DNA of 64,000 nt, from assembly GCF_036345255.1 (NCBI RefSeq), contig NZ_CP107783.1:5071501-5135500 (forward strand). The letters are read 5' to 3'. A program made the position numbers and the translations under genes. The stretch comes from Streptomyces sp. NBC_00569. Lineage in GTDB: Bacteria > Actinomycetota > Actinomycetes > Streptomycetales > Streptomycetaceae. The notes below the pieces were generated by a model. That model searched no databases. It was not told the DNA's origin and worked only from the letters and a program-made list of their open reading frames with translations. Every line of letters begins with the position of its first letter. Positions within the stretch are counted from its first letter, which is position 1. Positions 53,911 through 62,309 of this stretch are shown piece by piece.

Positions 53911-55207
53911 CGTGCACCGTCTCCACCCGGCTCGCCACCAGGCGCTCCCGCTCCCTGCGGTCCGCGCGCCGGCGCAGCCGCAGGATCTGGCTCACCCCGA
54001 GCGCCTCGAGGACGAACACCGCGGAGAACGCGATGCGGTAGTTGTCGCCGGTCGCATCCAGCAGAACCCCGACCGCGAACAGCGTCGTCATCGACGCGAC
54101 GAACCCGCCCATGTTGACGATCCCGGACGCGGTCCCCTGCCGCTCCGGCGGGTTCGCCGGACGCGCGAAGTCGAACCCGATCATGGACGCGGGCCCGCAC
54201 GCCCCGAGCACGACGCACAGCATGACGAGCAGCCACATCGGCGCGTGGTCCCCCGGGCAGGCGATCGTCACGGCCCACATCAGCGCCGTTCCGGCCACCG
54301 TGCCGAGCGCGAGCGGCAGCCGGGCCGTGTGGTGCCGGGCCACGATCTGCCCGTAGACGAGGCCGATCAGCATGTTGGACAGCACGACGAGGGTGAGCAG
54401 TTCACCGGCGGTCCCGCGCGAGAGGCCCTGCGCCTCGACCAGGAACGGCAGGCCCCACAGCAGCAGGAACACCATCGCCGGGAACTGCGTCGTGAAGTGG
54501 ACCCACAGGCCGAGCCGTGTGCCCGGCTCGCGCCAGGACGCGAGGATCTGTCCGCGCACGAAGGCCCCGCCGGTGTGCCGCACGGGCTCCGGCTCGAAGC
54601 CTTCCGGATGGTCCTTGAGGAAGAGCAGCATCAGGACGAGTACGAGGACTCCGGCGAGCGCGCTGCCGGCGAACGCGGCTTCCCAGCCGACGCCGTGCAG
54701 CAGCCGCGCGATCACCAGGGTCGACACGAGGTTGCCGGCCATGCCGACGAGGCCCGCGAGCTGCGCGACCAGCGGCCCCCGCCGGGCGGGGAACCAGCGC
54801 GTGCCGAGCCGCAGCACGCTGATGAACGTCATCGCGTCGCCGCAGCCGAGCAGTGCGCGCGAGACGAGGGCCGTCCCGTACGAGGGCGAGAACGCGAAGC
54901 CGAGCTGGCCGATGGTGAAGAGGACGACGCCGATCGTCAGGACGCGCTTGGTGCCGAGCCGGTCGACCATCAGGCCGACGGGTATCTGCATGCCCGCGTA
55001 CACGAGCAGCTGGAGGATCGAGAACGTGGACAGCGCCGAGGCGTTGATGTGGAAACGCTCGACGGCGTCGAGGCCCGCGACGCCCAGCGAGGTGCGGAAG
55101 ATGACGGCGACGAAGTAGACGGCGACGCCGATGGACCAGACGCCCATGGCCCTGCGGCCGCCGGGCGGATCCCCGGGCAGTGACGCGGTGCCGGCGGAGC
55201 TGCTCAT
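53900..55207 (-). CDS. MFS transporter
   Basis: A 435-residue 12-helix transporter. The first helices read GVWSIGVAVYFVAVIFRTSLGVAGL, motif A-like GLMVDRLGTKRVL follows helix 2, and LVSRALLGCGDAMTFISVLRLGTRWF resembles hexuronate/phthalate-type anion symporters. Its start overlaps the gntR stop by 4 bp, so it is the second gene of a gntR-mfs operon. It probably imports a small organic acid whose presence relieves GntR repression (inference). Confidence 0.9.
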   Translation of the reverse strand: MSSSAGTASLPGDPPGGRRAMGVWSIGVAVYFVAVIFRTSLGVAGLDAVERFHINASALSTFSILQLLVYAGMQIPVGLMVDRLGTKRVLTIGVVLFTIGQLGFAFSPSYGTALVSRALLGCGDAMTFISVLRLGTRWFPARRGPLVAQLAGLVGMAGNLVSTLVIARLLHGVGWEAAFAGSALAGVLVLVLMLLFLKDHPEGFEPEPVRHTGGAFVRGQILASWREPGTRLGLWVHFTTQFPAMVFLLLWGLPFLVEAQGLSRGTAGELLTLVVLSNMLIGLVYGQIVARHHTARLPLALGTVAGTALMWAVTIACPGDHAPMWLLVMLCVVLGACGPASMIGFDFARPANPPERQGTASGIVNMGGFVASMTTLFAVGVLLDATGDNYRIAFSAVFVLEALGVSQILRLRRRADRRERERLVASRVETVHVPA

Positions 55208-55872
55208 CGGACCTCGCCCCGCGCCAGGTTCGAGAACCAGCCGACGTGGCGGCGGACGACGGCGACGGCCGCCTCGGCGTCGCCCGCGCGCAGCGCGTCG
55301 AGGATCTCCTCGTGCTCGGTGAGCGTCTTGGCGATCCGGTCCGGGTGCGAGTGCATCACGGCGACACCCATTCTCAGCTGGCGGTCACGCAGCTGGTCGT
55401 AGAGGCGGGAGAGGATCGCGTTGCCTCCGCTGCGCACGATCTCGGCGTGGAAGCAGCGGTCGGTGCCGGCCGCGTCCGCGAACTCGCCCGCGGCGGCCTG
55501 GGTCTGCTGGAGCGAGAGCAGCTCCTCCAGGCGGGCGATCAGGCTCGCGGGCGCGGGGACCGCCTTGCGCACGGAGTGCTCCTCGACGAGGAGGCGGGTC
55601 TCGACGACGTCCGCGATCTCCTGCGCGGAGACGGCCAGGACCAGGGCGCCCTTCTTCGGGTAGAGCTTGATCAGCCCCTCGACCTCCAGCTTGAGCAGCG
55701 CCTCGCGCACCGGGGTGCGGGACACCCCTACGGCCTCGGCGAGCTCGCCCTCGGTGAGCAACGTCCCGCCCTCGTAGCGGCGTTCGAGGACACTGCGCTT
55801 GACGTGGTCGTAGACGCGGTCGGCCGCTGGTGGTCGCTTGACGGCGGTGGGGGACGGGGGCACGGGAGGCAT
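55204..55872 (-). CDS. GntR family regulator (FCD type)
   Basis: A 222-residue GntR protein. The winged helix (about 18-85) reads DRVYDHVKRSVLERRYEGGTLLTEGELAEAVGVSRTPVREALLKLEVEGLI; the all-helical FCD effector domain (about 95-215) has metal-binding-type His residues in CFHAEIVR and HEEILDAL. ATG 55872 sits 6 bp after a possible -10 TATGAT on the minus strand, so the message may be nearly leaderless; an ATG at 55902 is less likely. It overlaps the MFS gene (ATGA) and probably represses its own operon. Confidence 0.9.
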   Translation of the reverse strand: MPPVPPSPTAVKRPPAADRVYDHVKRSVLERRYEGGTLLTEGELAEAVGVSRTPVREALLKLEVEGLIKLYPKKGALVLAVSAQEIADVVETRLLVEEHSVRKAVPAPASLIARLEELLSLQQTQAAAGEFADAAGTDRCFHAEIVRSGGNAILSRLYDQLRDRQLRMGVAVMHSHPDRIAKTLTEHEEILDALRAGDAEAAVAVVRRHVGWFSNLARGEVR

Positions 55873-56069
55873 GCGCACATCATAGATACAACACGTACGC
55901 ATCGCCGGAGGCCGTCCAGGATGCGGACGCGACACCCCGAAACGGCGGGCGCCGCACTCTCGCCACAAATACTCTGCATCCCGGCACATCCATCCGGCGC
56001 GCCCATGAGTCTCTTCAGCGAGCGGCACCCTCATGTGGCCGCATTCCAGGGGCATTTGGAGCGTTCAAC

Positions 56070-56963
56070 TTGAAAACCCGCATTAAGGGCATTCGCCGCG
56101 TATCCGCCGCCGCCACCGTGACCGCCGGTGCGGTCCTGGCGAGCGGGGTCTTCGCCACCTCCGCGCAGGCGGCCACGCTGCCCACCCCCACGATCGTCGC
56201 CAAGGGCGGCTACGTGATGAACAACGGGACCGGTACGAGCCTGTTCACCAAGGCCGCCGACACCCGCCGCTCCACCGGCTCCACCACCAAGATCATGACC
56301 GCGAAGGTCGTCCTGGCGCAGTCGAACCTGAACCTGGACTCCAAGGTCACGATCCAGAAGGCGTACAGCGACTACATCGTCGCGAAGAACGCGTCGTCGG
56401 CCCGCCTGATCGTCGGTGACAAGGTCACCGTCCGCCAGCTCCTGTACGGGCTCATGCTCCCGTCCGGCTGCGACGCCGCGTACGCCCTGGCCGACAAGTT
56501 CGGCTCCGGCAGCACGCGCGCCGCCCGCGTGAAGTCCTTCATCGGCAAGATGAACAAGGCCGCCACCGACATGAACCTGAAGAACACGCACTTCGACTCG
56601 TTCGACGGCATCGGCAGCGGCTCGAACTACTCGACGCCGCGCGACCTGACGAAGATCGCGTCCTCCGCGATGAAGAACTCCACGTTCCGCTCGGTCGTCA
56701 AGACGAAGTCGACGAAGCAGAAGGTCACCACGAAGAGCGGCGGCTACCGCTACATGTCGTGGTCCAACACGAACAACCTGCTCGGCAGCTACTCCGGCAC
56801 CATCGGCGTGAAGACCGGCTCGGGCCCCGAGGCCAAGTACTGCCTGGTCTTCGCCGCCACCCGCAACGGCAAGACGGTCATCGGCACCGTCCTCGCCTCC
56901 TCCTCCGTCACGAACCGCACGGCGGACGCGAAGAAGCTCATGGACTACGGCTTCAAGAAGTAA
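56070..56963 (+). CDS. D-alanyl-D-alanine carboxypeptidase (S11 family)
   Basis: A 297-residue secreted penicillin-binding enzyme trimming peptidoglycan stem peptides. The signal peptide ends AQAAT (about residue 35). Active-site motifs: STTK (SxxK near 70), SGC (SxN equivalent in LPSGCDAA) and KTGSG near 250. Length matches the short DacA-like enzymes without the C-terminal beta domain. TTG 56070 is the start: GGAG lies about 9 bp upstream and no nearer ATG/GTG exists. A strong terminator follows. Confidence 0.93.
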   Translation: MKTRIKGIRRVSAAATVTAGAVLASGVFATSAQAATLPTPTIVAKGGYVMNNGTGTSLFTKAADTRRSTGSTTKIMTAKVVLAQSNLNLDSKVTIQKAYSDYIVAKNASSARLIVGDKVTVRQLLYGLMLPSGCDAAYALADKFGSGSTRAARVKSFIGKMNKAATDMNLKNTHFDSFDGIGSGSNYSTPRDLTKIASSAMKNSTFRSVVKTKSTKQKVTTKSGGYRYMSWSNTNNLLGSYSGTIGVKTGSGPEAKYCLVFAATRNGKTVIGTVLASSSVTNRTADAKKLMDYGFKK

Positions 56964-56981
56964 CCCCCAAAAGCGCATGAC

Positions 56982-57016
56982 CGAAGGGCCCGCCGCATGC
57001 CGCGGCGGGCCCTTCG
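56982..57016. terminator. 15-bp perfect terminator after the carboxypeptidase
   Basis: CGAAGGGCCCGCCGC (56982-56996) pairs with 57002-57016 around ATGCC, 19 bp past the stop. Confidence 0.9.
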
Positions 57017-57305
57017 TCGCGCCGGACCCGGTCGTGGAACGCGTCGGCGCCGGTGTCGTCGTCCGCCGCTGTGGCGTCGACGGCGGTCCGAACCTGAGCG
57101 GTGCGCCTCCTGCGGCCACCGCCATCCGAGGTGCGCGCGCTGCGGGAGCCGGTCGCCCGTTCTCCGGGGTGCCGCCGTCGCCGGCGCGGGAGGCCGGCAG
57201 GAGAGCGGGAGCCACAGAGCATTGCGACAGTCACCCGCGGCGCAGCCGGAGGCGTCCCGTCGCGACGAGGTCTCCGGGTCTTTCCGTCGCGGCCCGAGAA
57301 CGCCA
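57017..57305. other. Intergenic region with no recognisable gene
   Basis: About 290 bp between two terminators. GC-rich, with no credible frame, start with ribosome-binding site, repeat or promoter that I can point to. Confidence 0.5.
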
Positions 57306-57338
57306 CACGGGGCCGTCCCCCTCAGGGACGGCCCCGTG
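57306..57338. terminator. 14-bp perfect terminator after bkdC
   Basis: CACGGGGCCGTCCC (57306-57319) pairs with 57325-57338 around CCTCA, 8 bp past the E2 gene stop on the minus strand. Confidence 0.9.
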
Positions 57339-57346
57339 CCGTTCGC

Positions 57347-58756
57347 TCACGCCCAGGTGATCAGCCGCTTGGGCTGTTCCAGGATCGCTGCCACATCCGC
57401 CAGTACCTTCGAGCCCAGCTCTCCGTCCACCAGGCGGTGATCGAAGGAGAGGGCCAGGGTGGTGACCTGACGGGGCTTCACCTTGCCCTTGTGGACCCAG
57501 GGCTGGAGCTTGATCGCGCCTACGGCGAGGATCGCGGACTCGCCCGGGTTCAGGATCGGGGTACCGGTGTCGACGCCGAAGACTCCGACGTTCGTGATCG
57601 TCACCGTGCCGCCCTGCATGGCGGCCGGCGACGTCTTGCCCTCGCGGGCCGTCGACACCAACTCACCCAGCGCCGTCGCCAGTTCGGGCAGGGTCTTGGC
57701 GTGCGCGTCCTTGATGTTCGGCACGATCAGACCGCGCGGAGTGGCGGCGGCGATGCCCAGATTCACGTAGTGCTTCCGGACGATCTCCTGGGAGGACTCG
57801 TCCCAGGAGGCACTGATCTCGGGGTTGCGCTTGATCGCGACGAGCAGGGCCTTGGCGATGAGCAGCAGCGGGTTGACCCGCAGCCCCTGCATCTCCTTGT
57901 CGGCCTTGAGCTCCTCGACGAGCTTCATCGTCCGCGTCACGTCGATCGTCACGAACTCCGTGACGTGCGGCGCGGTGAAGGCGGAGCCCACCATCGCGGC
58001 CGCGGTCGCCTTGCGTACGCCCTTGACGGGGATGCGGGTCTCGCGGACGCCGTCCTGGACGACGGCCGGCACGACGGTGGCCGGCTCCTGCAACTGCGCC
58101 TGTACCTGTACCTGCGCCTGCGTCACGACCGGCTCGGGAGCCGGAGCGACGGCCGCGTGCACGTCCTCGCGGGTGATGACGCCGCCAGGACCGGAGGGCG
58201 TGAGCGAGGCGAGGTCGACACCCAGATCCTTGGCCAGCTTGCGCACGGGGGGCTTGGCGAGCGGGCGCCCGTTGCCCTTCACCGGGGCTTCCGGCTCGGG
58301 GACGAGCGCGGGCGGCGTGACCTTCACGGGAGCCGCCACCACGTCGCCCTTGCGCGGGCGGCGCTTCGTCGACGCCTCGGAAACCCCGTACCCCACGAGC
58401 ACCGGCTGCCGCCCCTGAGGCTCGGGCTCGGGCTCGGGCGCCGCGGGCTCCGGGACCGAAACGGCCGCGGGAGCGGCGGCCGCGGAGCCGGATCCGCCCG
58501 CGACGTCCACCGCGATGATCACCTGCCCCACATCCACCGTCGTCCCCTCGGGGAAGCGCAGCTCGCGCACCACACCGTTGAACGGGATCGGCAGCTCGAC
58601 GGCCGCCTTCGCCGTCTCCACCTCGCACACGACCTGCCCGTCGGTGACCGCGTCACCGGGCTGGACGTACCACTTGAGGATCTCGGCCTCGGTGAGCCCC
58701 TCGCCCACGTCGGGCATCTTGAACTCGGCCAGCGCAGCGTCTGTCATCGTCGTCAC
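57347..58756 (-). CDS. bkdC: Branched-chain alpha-keto acid dehydrogenase E2 (dihydrolipoyl acyltransferase)
   Basis: A 469-residue E2 component. It has an N-terminal lipoyl domain with the modified lysine in VCEVETAKAAVELP, and an alanine/proline/glutamate linker (including PEPEPEPQG). The E3-binding domain is VRKLAKDLGVDLASLTPSGPGGVITREDV and the catalytic domain ends LSFDHRLVDGELG (His and Asp of the active site). It transfers branched acyl groups to CoA, supplying isobutyryl-, isovaleryl- and 2-methylbutyryl-CoA starters for fatty acids and polyketides. GTG 58756 is chosen from GGAGAG spacing; ATG 58747 is next. It is third in a bkdA-bkdB-bkdC operon with a 10-bp gap to bkdB. Confidence 0.93.
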   Translation of the reverse strand: MTTMTDAALAEFKMPDVGEGLTEAEILKWYVQPGDAVTDGQVVCEVETAKAAVELPIPFNGVVRELRFPEGTTVDVGQVIIAVDVAGGSGSAAAAPAAVSVPEPAAPEPEPEPQGRQPVLVGYGVSEASTKRRPRKGDVVAAPVKVTPPALVPEPEAPVKGNGRPLAKPPVRKLAKDLGVDLASLTPSGPGGVITREDVHAAVAPAPEPVVTQAQVQVQAQLQEPATVVPAVVQDGVRETRIPVKGVRKATAAAMVGSAFTAPHVTEFVTIDVTRTMKLVEELKADKEMQGLRVNPLLLIAKALLVAIKRNPEISASWDESSQEIVRKHYVNLGIAAATPRGLIVPNIKDAHAKTLPELATALGELVSTAREGKTSPAAMQGGTVTITNVGVFGVDTGTPILNPGESAILAVGAIKLQPWVHKGKVKPRQVTTLALSFDHRLVDGELGSKVLADVAAILEQPKRLITWA

Positions 58757-58766
58757 GGCCCTCTCC

Positions 58767-59747
58767 TCAGTACGCCAGCGAGCGGTCGACGGCATCGAGC
58801 ACCCGGTCGAGGCCCGGAAGGTACTCATCCTCGAGGCGCGCCGGCGGGTACGGCACGTGATAGCCGCCGACCCGCAGCACGGGCGCCTCCAGATGGTAGA
58901 AGCAGCGCTCGGTGATCCGCGCGGCGATCTCCGCGCCCGTACCGAGGAAGACCGGGGCCTCGTGCACCACGACGAGCCGGCGGGTCTTCTCGACGGACTT
59001 CTGCACCGCGTCGAAGTCGATCGGCGACATGGAGCGCAGGTCGAGGACCTCCAGGGACTTGCCCTCCTCCTGGGCGGCCGCGGCCACCTCCAGGCAGACC
59101 TTCACCATCGGCCCGTAGGCGACGAGCGTCAGATCCGTGCCCTCGCGCACCGTGCGGGCGCCGTGCAGGGGCCCGGGGATCGCCTCGGTGTCGACCTCGC
59201 CCTTGTCCCAGTAACGCCGCTTCGGCTCGAAGAAGATCACCGGGTCGTCGCTCTGGATGGCCTGCTGCATCATCCAGTACGCGTCCGACGAGTTCGACGG
59301 GGAGACCACCTTCAGGCCCGCCACGTGCGCGAACAGCGCCTCCGGCGACTCCGAGTGGTGCTCGACCGCGCCGATGCCGCCGCCGTACGGGATCCGCACG
59401 ACGACCGGCAGCTTGATCTTGCCGAGCGCGCGGGCGTGCATCTTCGCGAGCTGCGTGACGATCTGGTCGTACGCGGGGAAGACGAAACCGTCGAACTGGA
59501 TCTCCACGACCGGCCGGTACCCGCGCAGCGCGAGGCCGATGGCCGTGCCCACGATGCCGGACTCGGCGAGCGGGGTGTCGATGACCCGGTCCTCGCCGAA
59601 GTCCTTCTGCAGCCCGTCCGTGACACGGAAGACGCCGCCGAGCTTGCCGACGTCCTCGCCCATGATGAGGACCTTGGGGTCGGTGTCGAGGGCCGTGCGC
59701 AGCGACTCGTTGATCGCCTTGGCAAGCGGAAGCTTCTGTACCGCCAT
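58767..59747 (-). CDS. bkdB: Branched-chain alpha-keto acid dehydrogenase E1 beta
   Basis: A 326-residue E1 beta subunit: LAKAINESLRTALDTDPKVLIMGEDVGKLGGVFRVTDGL, ESGIVGTAIGLALRGYRPVVEIQFDGFVFPAYDQI, HHSESPEALFAHVAGLKVVSPSNSSDAYWM. Together with the alpha subunit it binds thiamine diphosphate and decarboxylates branched 2-oxo acids. It lies 2 bp after the E1 alpha stop (59750) and 10 bp before E2. The tight spacing shows one transcript. Confidence 0.95.
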   Translation of the reverse strand: MAVQKLPLAKAINESLRTALDTDPKVLIMGEDVGKLGGVFRVTDGLQKDFGEDRVIDTPLAESGIVGTAIGLALRGYRPVVEIQFDGFVFPAYDQIVTQLAKMHARALGKIKLPVVVRIPYGGGIGAVEHHSESPEALFAHVAGLKVVSPSNSSDAYWMMQQAIQSDDPVIFFEPKRRYWDKGEVDTEAIPGPLHGARTVREGTDLTLVAYGPMVKVCLEVAAAAQEEGKSLEVLDLRSMSPIDFDAVQKSVEKTRRLVVVHEAPVFLGTGAEIAARITERCFYHLEAPVLRVGGYHVPYPPARLEDEYLPGLDRVLDAVDRSLAY

Positions 59748-59749
59748 GA

Positions 59750-60952
59750 TCAGTTGCCTCCTGAGCCCGCGACGACGTCGCTGTCGGATTCCGTGGCGAA
59801 CGACGCCTGGTAGGCGGCGAACTGGGCACGCTCCTCGTCGACGAGCGAGTGCCCGTCCGCGTACGCGTTCTCGAAGATGGCCATCCGGTCCGGGTCCGGC
59901 ATGGCCCGCACGACCTCGCGTACTCGAAGACCCAACGCTTCGCTCTCGGCCTCGAGTTCCGCGAAGAATCCCTCGTCCGTGTCAGTTTCGGACTCGAGAT
60001 ACGAGCGCAGGCGCAGGATCGGGTCCTTCGCCTCCCACGCCTCGCGCTCCTCGTCGGCCCGGTACTTCGACGGGTCGTCGGAGGTGGTGTGCGCGCCCAT
60101 GCGGTACGTGAACGCCTCGACCAGCGTCGGCCCCTCGCCCCTGCGGGCCCGCTCCAGGGCCCACTTGGTGACGGCCAGGCAGGCCAGCACGTCGTTGCCG
60201 TCGACGCGGACGCCGGGGAAGCCGTAGCCCTGCGCGCGCTGGTAGAGCGGCACCCGGGTCTGCTTCTCGGTCGGCTCCGAGATCGCCCACTGGTTGTTCT
60301 GGCAGAAGAACACGACGGGCGCGTTGTAGACCGCGGAGAACGTGAACGACTCGGCGACGTCGCCCTGGCTGGAGGCGCCGTCACCGAAGTACGCGATCAC
60401 CGCGCTGTCCGCGCCGTCCTTGGCGACGCCCATGGCGTAGCCCGTGGCGTGCAGCGTCTGCGAGCCGATGACGATCGTGTACAGGTGGAAGTTGTTGCTG
60501 TTCGGGTCCCAGCCGCCGTTGTTCACGCCACGGAACATGCCGAGCAGGTTCGTCGGGTCGACGCCCCTGCACCAGGCGACGCCGTGCTCGCGGTAGGTGG
60601 GGAAGACGTAGTCGTCGTCGCGCGTGGCGCGGCCCGAGCCGATCTGCGCGGCCTCCTGGCCGAGCAGCGAGGCCCACAGGCCCAGCTCGCCCTGTCGCTG
60701 CAGCGACGTGGCCTCCGCGTCGAAGCGGCGGGTGAGGACCATGTCGCGGTACAGACCGCGCAGCTCGTCGGCCGTGATGTCCTCGACGAACGCGGCGTAC
60801 TCGGCGTGCGCGGGGTCCTCCACGCGCCGGCCCTCGGGGCTCAACAGCTGAACGAGGTCGGGCGCTCCCGCCCCCGGGGACTTCTTCGCAGACTTTTTCG
60901 CAGCGGTGCGCTTGCGCGGCGTACGCGCGGCGGCAGTGCTGTCCACGGTCAC
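59750..60952 (-). CDS. bkdA: Branched-chain alpha-keto acid dehydrogenase E1 alpha
   Basis: A 400-residue E1 alpha subunit. A lysine-rich N-terminal tail (RTPRKRTAAKKSAKKSP) precedes the thiamine diphosphate motif AYFGDGASSQGDVAESFTFSAVYNAPVVFFCQNNQWAI (GDG to NN) and RMGAHTTSDDPSKYR. GTG 60952 is the start; GGAGGAG is 5 bp upstream. It is the first gene of the bkd operon. The leader and the palindrome at 61172-61193 are its likely control region. Names follow Streptomyces usage; two bkd clusters exist in S. coelicolor and this is the one I recall near SCO3815-3817. Confidence 0.95.
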   Translation of the reverse strand: MTVDSTAAARTPRKRTAAKKSAKKSPGAGAPDLVQLLSPEGRRVEDPAHAEYAAFVEDITADELRGLYRDMVLTRRFDAEATSLQRQGELGLWASLLGQEAAQIGSGRATRDDDYVFPTYREHGVAWCRGVDPTNLLGMFRGVNNGGWDPNSNNFHLYTIVIGSQTLHATGYAMGVAKDGADSAVIAYFGDGASSQGDVAESFTFSAVYNAPVVFFCQNNQWAISEPTEKQTRVPLYQRAQGYGFPGVRVDGNDVLACLAVTKWALERARRGEGPTLVEAFTYRMGAHTTSDDPSKYRADEEREAWEAKDPILRLRSYLESETDTDEGFFAELEAESEALGLRVREVVRAMPDPDRMAIFENAYADGHSLVDEERAQFAAYQASFATESDSDVVAGSGGN

Positions 60953-60959
60953 GTGTGCT

Positions 60960-61040
60960 CCTCCGTCGGTCCGGCCCCCGGGTTCGCCGGGAAAGCCTGG
61001 GGGTCTCCCCCCGGCCTTGAGGGCCTGGGGGAGGCTCGCC
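60960..61040 (-). promoter_or_regulatory. Hairpin-rich leader of the bkd operon
   Basis: On the minus strand the leader can form two competing stem-loops from runs of CCCCC and GGGGG flanking CAGGC and GAGA (CCCCCAGG..., GGGGGAGACCCCC). This word combination is a familiar intergenic element in Streptomyces and often sits in leaders; an attenuation role is speculative. Confidence 0.4.
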
Positions 61041-61171
61041 TGATCCGTCCTGCGCACGGGGTGGGTGCGACTCGGCCGGGTAAAGGCGTGACAGGTGTCC
61101 CGGCGAGCGCCCTGCACCATGCACGTTACCCAGTGCCCCACATATCTGCGAAACCCCATCTGACCTGCGAT

Positions 61172-61193
61172 TTTGCTTGGATATCCAAGTAAA
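61172..61193. promoter_or_regulatory. 22-bp palindrome between bkdA and the response regulator
   Basis: CTTGGATATCCAAG (61176-61189) is a perfect 14-bp palindrome; including TTT/AAA outside one mismatch it extends to 22 bp. AT-rich in a GC-rich gap of 387 bp, it is a strong operator candidate for one or both divergent genes. Confidence 0.6.
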
Positions 61194-61339
61194 TCGAGCA
61201 ACTGCGGAACAGTCGCTGGTCAGACGCGGTCGAAGCACCGTTCGGAGCACTGGTCACAAGCCTGGCAGGCGGCCGGAACACGGGCACGTTATCCCGGTCA
61301 CCTCGGGCACGGGAAGAGCCAGTATGTGAGACTGGCCGC

Positions 61340-62002
61340 GTGCCCGAAGACGGAAAAATACGCGTATTTCTACTCGATGACCACGAAGTCGTACGCCGTG
61401 GTGTGCACGAGTTGCTCTCCACGGAGGAGGACATCGAAGTCGTCGGAGAGGCCGGCACGGCCGCCGACGCCATGGTCCGCATCCCCGCCACGCGTCCCGA
61501 TGTCGCCGTCCTCGATGTGCGGCTCCCCGACGGCAGCGGCGTCGAGGTGTGCCGCGAGATCCGCTCCCAGGACGAGTCGGTCAAGTGCCTGATGCTGACC
61601 TCGTTCGCCGACGACGAGGCACTCTTCGACGCGATCATGGCGGGCGCCTCCGGCTACGTACTGAAGGCCATCAGGGGGAACGAACTCCTGAGCGCGGTCC
61701 GTGACGTCGCCGCCGGGAAGTCCCTGCTCGATCCCGTCGCCACCGCCCGCGTCCTCGAAAGGCTCCGCGACGGCGGCCGCGGCAAGGAGGACGACCGGCT
61801 CGCGAACCTGACCGACCAGGAGCGCAAGATCCTCGACCTGATCGGCGAGGGCCTGACCAACCGGGTCATCGGCGAGCGCCTTCACCTCGCCGAGAAAACG
61901 ATCAAGAATTACGTGTCCAGCCTGCTGTCGAAACTGGGCATGAAACGCCGCTCGCAGGCCGCCGCATATGTGGCACGACTGCAGGCCGAGAAGCGCCACT
62001 GA
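61340..62002 (+). CDS. Orphan NarL/LuxR-type response regulator
   Basis: A 220-residue response regulator. The receiver domain (1-125) keeps DD near residue 12, phosphoryl-acceptor Asp in VLDVRLPDG, the switch Thr/Ser in MLTSFAD and Lys in GYVLKAI. The C-terminal LuxR helix-turn-helix (about 150-210) has LTDQERKILDLIGEGLTNRVIGERLHLAEKTIKNYVSSLLSKLGM. No histidine kinase gene is adjacent. It corresponds in position to S. coelicolor SCO3818, which I recall as an orphan regulator affecting antibiotic production. GTG 61340 is the start. Confidence 0.92.
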   Translation: MPEDGKIRVFLLDDHEVVRRGVHELLSTEEDIEVVGEAGTAADAMVRIPATRPDVAVLDVRLPDGSGVEVCREIRSQDESVKCLMLTSFADDEALFDAIMAGASGYVLKAIRGNELLSAVRDVAAGKSLLDPVATARVLERLRDGGRGKEDDRLANLTDQERKILDLIGEGLTNRVIGERLHLAEKTIKNYVSSLLSKLGMKRRSQAAAYVARLQAEKRH

Positions 62003-62077
62003 ATTCGGGACCTATGCCCCTTTCACCAGGGCCGGGGTCTCTTTCACGGGGCACTTCCCGAGGCGCACCGTGGAAGC

Positions 62078-62230
62078 ATGACCTTCGAATTCCAGGAGAC
62101 CGCGCCGGGGAAAAGCGCGCCGTCGAGCCGACCTCTTCGGCCCCGCCCCCCGCTTCGCCGACGGGGAGCCCTGCGACCCCGTCCATCTGCGGATCGAGCC
62201 CCAGTTCGTCACCGTTGCACGAGCTGACGG
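62078..62230 (+). pseudogene. Possible frameshifted short gene
   Basis: ATG 62078 (GGAAG upstream) begins MTFEFQETAPGKSAPSS, but the frame soon degenerates. From 62130, in another frame, coherent-looking sequence DLFGPAPRFADGEPCDPVHL and IEPQFVTV appears with no start of its own. Together they look like one small protein broken by an indel near 62115-62130. Unrecognised; a low-confidence reading of a 307-bp gap. Confidence 0.3.
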
Positions 62231-62309
62231 CCGGCGCCCGTCATCCGAAGCGGCCCTTTCACCACGTTCTGTAGCCGCCGACTACCCAGGGTGCCCTAAC
62301 ATCTGGCGC

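Noticed and set aside
57017..57346. Small gene in the gap between the carboxypeptidase and bkdC
   Set aside because: Open frames exist on both strands but have no ribosome-binding site or recognisable protein features.
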